Of a DNA stretch of 64,000 nt, positions 60,701 to 64,000 are shown one piece after another (the stretch's first letter is position 1; each line of letters begins with the position of its first letter). Position numbers and translations under genes: made by a program. The notes under the pieces were generated by a model. It saw only the letters and a program-made list of their open reading frames with translations. It made no database searches and was not told where the DNA came from. Source of the DNA: Planctomycetota bacterium (GTDB taxonomy: Bacteria; Planctomycetota; PLA2); the NCBI GenBank assembly GCA_021776735.1, contig JAJFFH010000052.1:180587-244586 (forward strand), in the 5' to 3' direction.

Positions 60701-60880
60701 TGGTTCCCTCGAGGGCACGACGCCGAGTACTACAGCAGAGCGATGCGGGCGATCAAAACAAACGTCGAGTGGAGCGTGATGGCCTCGGTCGCCAACGGCG
60801 AGACTGGATTTTGGGCGTTTGCGTCCGCATACGACGGCCTCGTTCAGGGTAGTCTCCCTGAGCTACGGCGCCCCTAGACC
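60701..60880 (+). pseudogene. Possible gene remnant beside the IS fragment
   Basis: Plus-strand codons reading EYYSRAMRAIKTNVEWSVM, ANGETGFWAFASAYDGLVQG and a stop look protein-like, but lack a start: the frame enters from the IS fragment. It could be the tail of a gene disrupted by the element. Confidence 0.35.
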
Positions 60881-60886
60881 AATCCA

Positions 60887-61519
60887 ATGCTTACCCAGGT
60901 ACTCGCTCGCCTCACCGTCCTCGTCGTTCTGGTCGGCTGCTCATCGCTGGAACCGCCCAGGACCCGCCGTGCGTATTGGCCGATCGCGACGCCGCCGAAC
61001 ATGGTTGAATCGGTGCTGACGATTCGACGTTCACGGCGCTTCAGTATTCGAGGGCCACGACCAGCGCGCTGGCTGATTGTGAGGGCCGATGCCCTTGTGC
61101 CGTGGTCTACGATCGAGACCGCGTTCCGAGCGGCCACCGCAGTCGGCACTCTGATCCAGATCGCATTGCGTGCCGAGCGCTCAACCGACGATTCCACGTA
61201 CTACCTGTCCTTCGAGCGAGTTTCTGACGCTGGCGCGAAGAGAGTCCTTATCGATTGCAAGAACGGCGTGTTGCGCCTGGACGGGCAAAACGCTGCGATG
61301 GTTTCAGATATTCAACAGATCGTGGCCGGTTGGAGCCAAACGAAACCTGTCTACCTGGACGCCCCTCGCGAGATGCTCTTTAGCCGCATTGCTCCGCTGT
61401 TGCGGGAGATGATTGCACAAGGCGTGGACACGATCGTGCTTGAGATGCCACCATCAAGAGCGACCAAGACTGATCACGTCTTCGCTCCAAGAGCCTCTAC
61501 GGCGCACCGATTCAACTAA
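60887..61519 (+). CDS. Predicted lipoprotein with tandem ExbD-like modules
   Basis: A 210-residue protein with a lipobox-type signal (LTVLVVLVGCSS; Cys at about 18). Two segments, ARWLIVRADALVPWSTIETA and KPVYLDAPREMLFSRIAPLL, each resemble the strand-helix unit of ExbD/TolR periplasmic domains, but the transmembrane proton-channel helix of true ExbD is missing. The similarity is by eye only. It is a lone gene in the accessory region, between an IS remnant and a complete IS. Confidence 0.5.
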   Translation: MLTQVLARLTVLVVLVGCSSLEPPRTRRAYWPIATPPNMVESVLTIRRSRRFSIRGPRPARWLIVRADALVPWSTIETAFRAATAVGTLIQIALRAERSTDDSTYYLSFERVSDAGAKRVLIDCKNGVLRLDGQNAAMVSDIQQIVAGWSQTKPVYLDAPREMLFSRIAPLLREMIAQGVDTIVLEMPPSRATKTDHVFAPRASTAHRFN

Positions 61520-61635
61520 CGACCGCTAGCCCATCCCCCTCGCGTCTACGATCAGGGTCAGCAGAAGAGAAACGCGAGAGTGCTCGTTCGGACAGATCGG
61601 TTCCGCAGCCGGTAAGTCGAGATATTCAAGCCGAG

Positions 61636-62662
61636 TCAGCCGCTCACGCGGCGCGCGTGTACCGGTGGTGCAGTCCGCCGACGTATGGCTTGGCCACGAC
61701 CGCGCCCGGTCCGTCCTCAACGTTCCGCGGCTCCGGCGCGTTCCCGCCGAGTGCCTGGTGGCACCGCGCCGAGTTGTAGTACCCGACGTAGTCGCGGAGC
61801 ACCGACCGAAGATGACCTTCGTTGAGCGCGACGATGTGATCGGTGCATTCACGCCGGATGCTGCCGATCACGCGCTCGACGTACGGGTTCTGCCAGGGCG
61901 ACTGCTTCGCGCTGACGACCTCGCGAATGCCCAGCGATTGGACCCGCTCGCGGAACTCGATGCCGTAGGTGCCGTCCCGATCGCGATGCAGGTAGCGTGG
62001 CTCCTCGCCGCCGGGAAACGCCTCGGTGATCTGTTGCGCGGTCCACGCCGCCGTCGGGTGCTTCGTCACATTGACGTGGACGATGCGCCGACGGTCGTGC
62101 GAGAGCACGACGAAGACGTAGAGCACACGGAAGGTCAGCGTCGGCACGGTGAAGAAGTCGCACGCTGAGCTCACGCGCATGTGGTTGGCGAGAAACGTAC
62201 GCCACGTCTGACGCGCCGGCTCGCGGTCCTTCGCGCGAACCGTGTAGCGCGCCACGGTCGAGGCGGCGACGTCATGACCGAGCAAAGCGAGCTCGTCGCG
62301 GATACGTGGCGCACCCCAGAGCGGGTTGTCGATCGACATGCGCCGGATCAGATGAACGAGCTTCTGCTCGATCGGCGGCCGGCCCGGCTTGGATCGCGAC
62401 TTCCAGCGCCAGAAGTACCGAAAGCCCTGGCGATGCCAGCGGATGACGGTCTCCGGCTTCACGATCACGAGGTGCTCTTTCCAGTCCTTGAGCATGCGCC
62501 GCATCAGCACCCAGAATGCGCGATCACTGTCGTCGAGCTTCGGGCGCTTCGCGTTGCGCCGGAGGACGTTGAGCTGCTGGCGAAGGACGACGTTCTCGAG
62601 TGCGAGGCGCGTGCGGTGGCGAGGGCGCGGACCAGCGCGAGCAGGTGCCGGGCGAAGGTCAT
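61636..62662 (-). mobile_element. Insertion sequence of the rve/DDE integrase-core type
   Basis: The element covers the transposase plus its N-terminal leader. Its left border is put at the point where it stops matching the truncated copy (61636). The right border is unclear: no terminal inverted repeat or target duplication was found by eye, so the true end may be anywhere up to about 62760. Confidence 0.7.
61644..62510 (-). CDS. IS transposase (IS3/IS481-like integrase core)
   Basis: 288 residues in the main frame. An HTH-like N-terminus reads PETVIRWHRQGFRYFWRWKS and KLVHLIRRMSIDNPLWGAPR. The DDE core has D in ACDFFTVPT, D in YLHRDRDGTYG, and E in PWQNPYVERVIGSIRRE, and the end matches the truncated copy. 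The conserved upstream part (RLALENVVLRQQLNVLRRN) is in this frame from about 62622, but the likely original start (ATG 62662, MTFARHLLALVRALA) is in another frame. One base seems lost near 62620, so the element may be inactive unless frameshifting or the GTG at 62510 rescues it. Confidence 0.85.
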   Translation of the reverse strand: MLMRRMLKDWKEHLVIVKPETVIRWHRQGFRYFWRWKSRSKPGRPPIEQKLVHLIRRMSIDNPLWGAPRIRDELALLGHDVAASTVARYTVRAKDREPARQTWRTFLANHMRVSSACDFFTVPTLTFRVLYVFVVLSHDRRRIVHVNVTKHPTAAWTAQQITEAFPGGEEPRYLHRDRDGTYGIEFRERVQSLGIREVVSAKQSPWQNPYVERVIGSIRRECTDHIVALNEGHLRSVLRDYVGYYNSARCHQALGGNAPEPRNVEDGPGAVVAKPYVGGLHHRYTRAA

Positions 62663-62792
62663 CGCCGGACGATGCGGGCGCGATCCGGTAGACCCAACCG
62701 GTGAGCGGGCGTAGGGTTGAAACTGGCGTGATGAGCGGAGAATCCGGGCGCGGATCTAGTTTTCGGTAGGGACAGCCAGGCGCTTTCCACTC

Positions 62793-63761
62793 CTACGTGA
62801 ATTTGCGCCGGAGTCTTCGTAAAGCGGAATCCCAGTCCTCAACAAAAACTTGTTCGTCTTTGACGAAGTCACGGAATCTGTCAGCCAACGCAATGTCCCA
62901 CGCACGGCCAGCGATTAGATGCAAATCAGGGCGATACACATCGATCCCATGTGCCTGTCTAAAATCGTCACGGACGTTTGGCGCGGTGAAGGCGCGAGAA
63001 TATCGACGCAATTGCTGAAGTGCGTCGTACAGTTGAGCTGAGAACGGGTTCTGACTGAAGCGTGTCCGCTTCATCAGCGGGATCTGTGGTTTTTTGAGTT
63101 CGACGATCTTGGAAAACGCATTGGCGTCAACTGGCCGGGCGACAAAGTCCATATACCATTCGGTATCGAAATCAACGGGTGACAGGGCAGCCTGCGGGAC
63201 GACAAGATCGTAGTCGTCGCCCTTAAGAAGTTCCGGGTGCTGCTCCAGAAAGGACTGCAGCGCTTGTTCCGTCACTTTCGGGTCGTTGATGAGATCTTCC
63301 AACTCCTTCAAGATGGCAGCCCACCGACCGGGCTGCAACAACACAAGATGGGAAGGAAAAGATCGCGAGCCGTCTGCGTAGCCCCAGCTGCCATCTTCTA
63401 GCGACATCGCAACGTGAACACGGCCATCCGGTCTCATGAAAAAACGTAGCATTTCCGTCTCGACCACAAGTTCGCCGGTGCGGACCTGTTCTGCAACGAC
63501 GTAATCAAGAAGGTGTTGGATCGCTAGGTTGTCTAAGTTCTCGAGTCGAAACAACCCCGCATTAGTCCGGATACTGATGCCGAAATCTTTTTCGAGCAAA
63601 AAGACGATGTCAAGTAGATCGATCTCTTCGGCGCCCAAGTCTCTGACCAGCAGCGATTCGGGCGTGCATTCGAGGTCATCGTCGCCGAGCGCCGTACACA
63701 ACGACTTTCGAACGCGCTCGTACGTGTGGCTCAGTTTCTCGGGTGACAATCGCTCTGCCAT
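62793..63761 (-). CDS. ACP-like domain fused to a Shedu (DUF4263) nuclease
   Basis: A 322-residue protein. Residues 10-92 look like an acyl-carrier-protein four-helix domain (RDLGAEEIDLLDIVFLLEKD); the usual phosphopantetheine Ser of the D-S-L motif is Glu, so it should not be modified. A linker domain of about 100-160 follows. The C-terminal half (165-322) carries the DUF4263/Shedu nuclease pattern: FLEQHPELLKGDDYDLVVPQ, D205 in WYMDFVARP, E221 and K223 in IVELKKPQIP, and the Gln helix YDALQQLRRYSRAF. Shedu (SduA) is an anti-phage defence nuclease. ATG 63761 has GAGGGG at nine bases and is preferred over an upstream TTG. It stands alone between an IS and a partial gene at the window edge. 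Confidence 0.8.
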   Translation of the reverse strand: MAERLSPEKLSHTYERVRKSLCTALGDDDLECTPESLLVRDLGAEEIDLLDIVFLLEKDFGISIRTNAGLFRLENLDNLAIQHLLDYVVAEQVRTGELVVETEMLRFFMRPDGRVHVAMSLEDGSWGYADGSRSFPSHLVLLQPGRWAAILKELEDLINDPKVTEQALQSFLEQHPELLKGDDYDLVVPQAALSPVDFDTEWYMDFVARPVDANAFSKIVELKKPQIPLMKRTRFSQNPFSAQLYDALQQLRRYSRAFTAPNVRDDFRQAHGIDVYRPDLHLIAGRAWDIALADRFRDFVKDEQVFVEDWDSALRRLRRKFT

Positions 63762-63885
63762 GTTGTGGTACCCCTCGTTGGCAACCAACGCCGGATCGCC
63801 GTCAGCAAAGTTGATTGCGGATTCGGCTCGGCCGCAACTCTCCGGTGCACACGTTGATTAGGGAGCAGTCCCGGAAAGTTGTCGT

Positions 63886-64000
63886 TCATGCGACCCGTTG
63901 CAAGTCCTCGGGTCGTCGTCGTCCGAGGTGTGACCTGTAGAGGACGCGGCGCATGAGTTCGTCCCAGCGTCCTGCCTTGAGGTAGCAGCGGAGGTGGAGC
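63886..64000 (-). CDS. C-terminal end of a partial gene at the right edge
   Basis: The visible codons read LHLRCYLKAGRWDELMRRVL, then YRSHLGRRRPEDLQRVA and a stop. The basic, Arg-rich tail is reminiscent of transposase C-termini, but 37 residues are too few to assign. The gene continues beyond the window. Confidence 0.5.
   Translation of the reverse strand, partial: LHLRCYLKAGRWDELMRRVLYRSHLGRRRPEDLQRVA

Overview
The window is GC-rich, densely coded chromosomal DNA. Its gene content suggests a member of the Planctomycetota: ECF sigma factors of the group typical of Planctomycetes and Acidobacteria, serine/threonine kinases fused to WD40 or ATPase-TPR tails, secreted alpha/alpha-toroid and HEAT-repeat proteins, DUF1570-like secreted peptidases, a multihaem cytochrome and a LonB-like protease. 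The assignment rests on family knowledge; no rRNA is present to confirm it.

Layout. 1-7 kb: an ECF sigma factor, a secreted duplicated-domain protein and two tandem WD40 kinases, all on the minus strand. 7-12.5 kb: a GT39-type membrane glycosyltransferase, small envelope proteins, a HEAT protein, a DUF971 protein divergent from a rhodanese-MoeB fusion, and a VOC protein. 12.6-17.4 kb: a complete manganese/zinc-type ABC uptake operon led by a DtxR/MntR regulator. 17.8-24.5 kb: a LonB-like protease preceded by a coupled small ORF, two divergent secreted peptidase-like proteins (one intact, one without its zinc motif) and a membrane protein. 24.5-29 kb: an atypical Hsp70/GrpE/J-TPR operon and a nucleotidyltransferase pair. 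29-37.9 kb: a pentahaem cytochrome, a second sigma-kinase pair, a cupin, an aminotransferase and a Tat-exported metallo-beta-lactamase. 37.9-44.7 kb: two secreted toroid proteins, an RlaP-like nucleotidyltransferase, a second VOC protein and an EF-hand protein. 44.9-53.5 kb: three paralogous beta-propeller phytases next to a PiT phosphate permease, which reads as a phosphate-scavenging island. 53.6-59 kb: a membrane protein, a HEAT-toroid protein, a DEAD-box helicase, a MESH1-like hydrolase, another membrane protein and a CAT-anticodon tRNA. 59-64 kb: an accessory stretch of gene remnants, small orphan genes, an IS transposase with a truncated relative, and a Shedu-type nuclease carrying an N-terminal acyl-carrier-protein-like domain.

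The most striking non-gene signal is a short dispersed motif, CGGACGGCGATG (fuller form AGCAAACGGACGGCGATGTC). I count 17 exact and 11 near copies between 2 and 58.2 kb. They occur in both orientations, between genes and inside genes, and inside genes they are read in all three frames. Two inverted pairs form hairpins. At three loci the motif appears split by a roughly 35-45 bp GC-rich hairpin. I saw no copy in the accessory region after 58.2 kb. I know of no described element that matches it.
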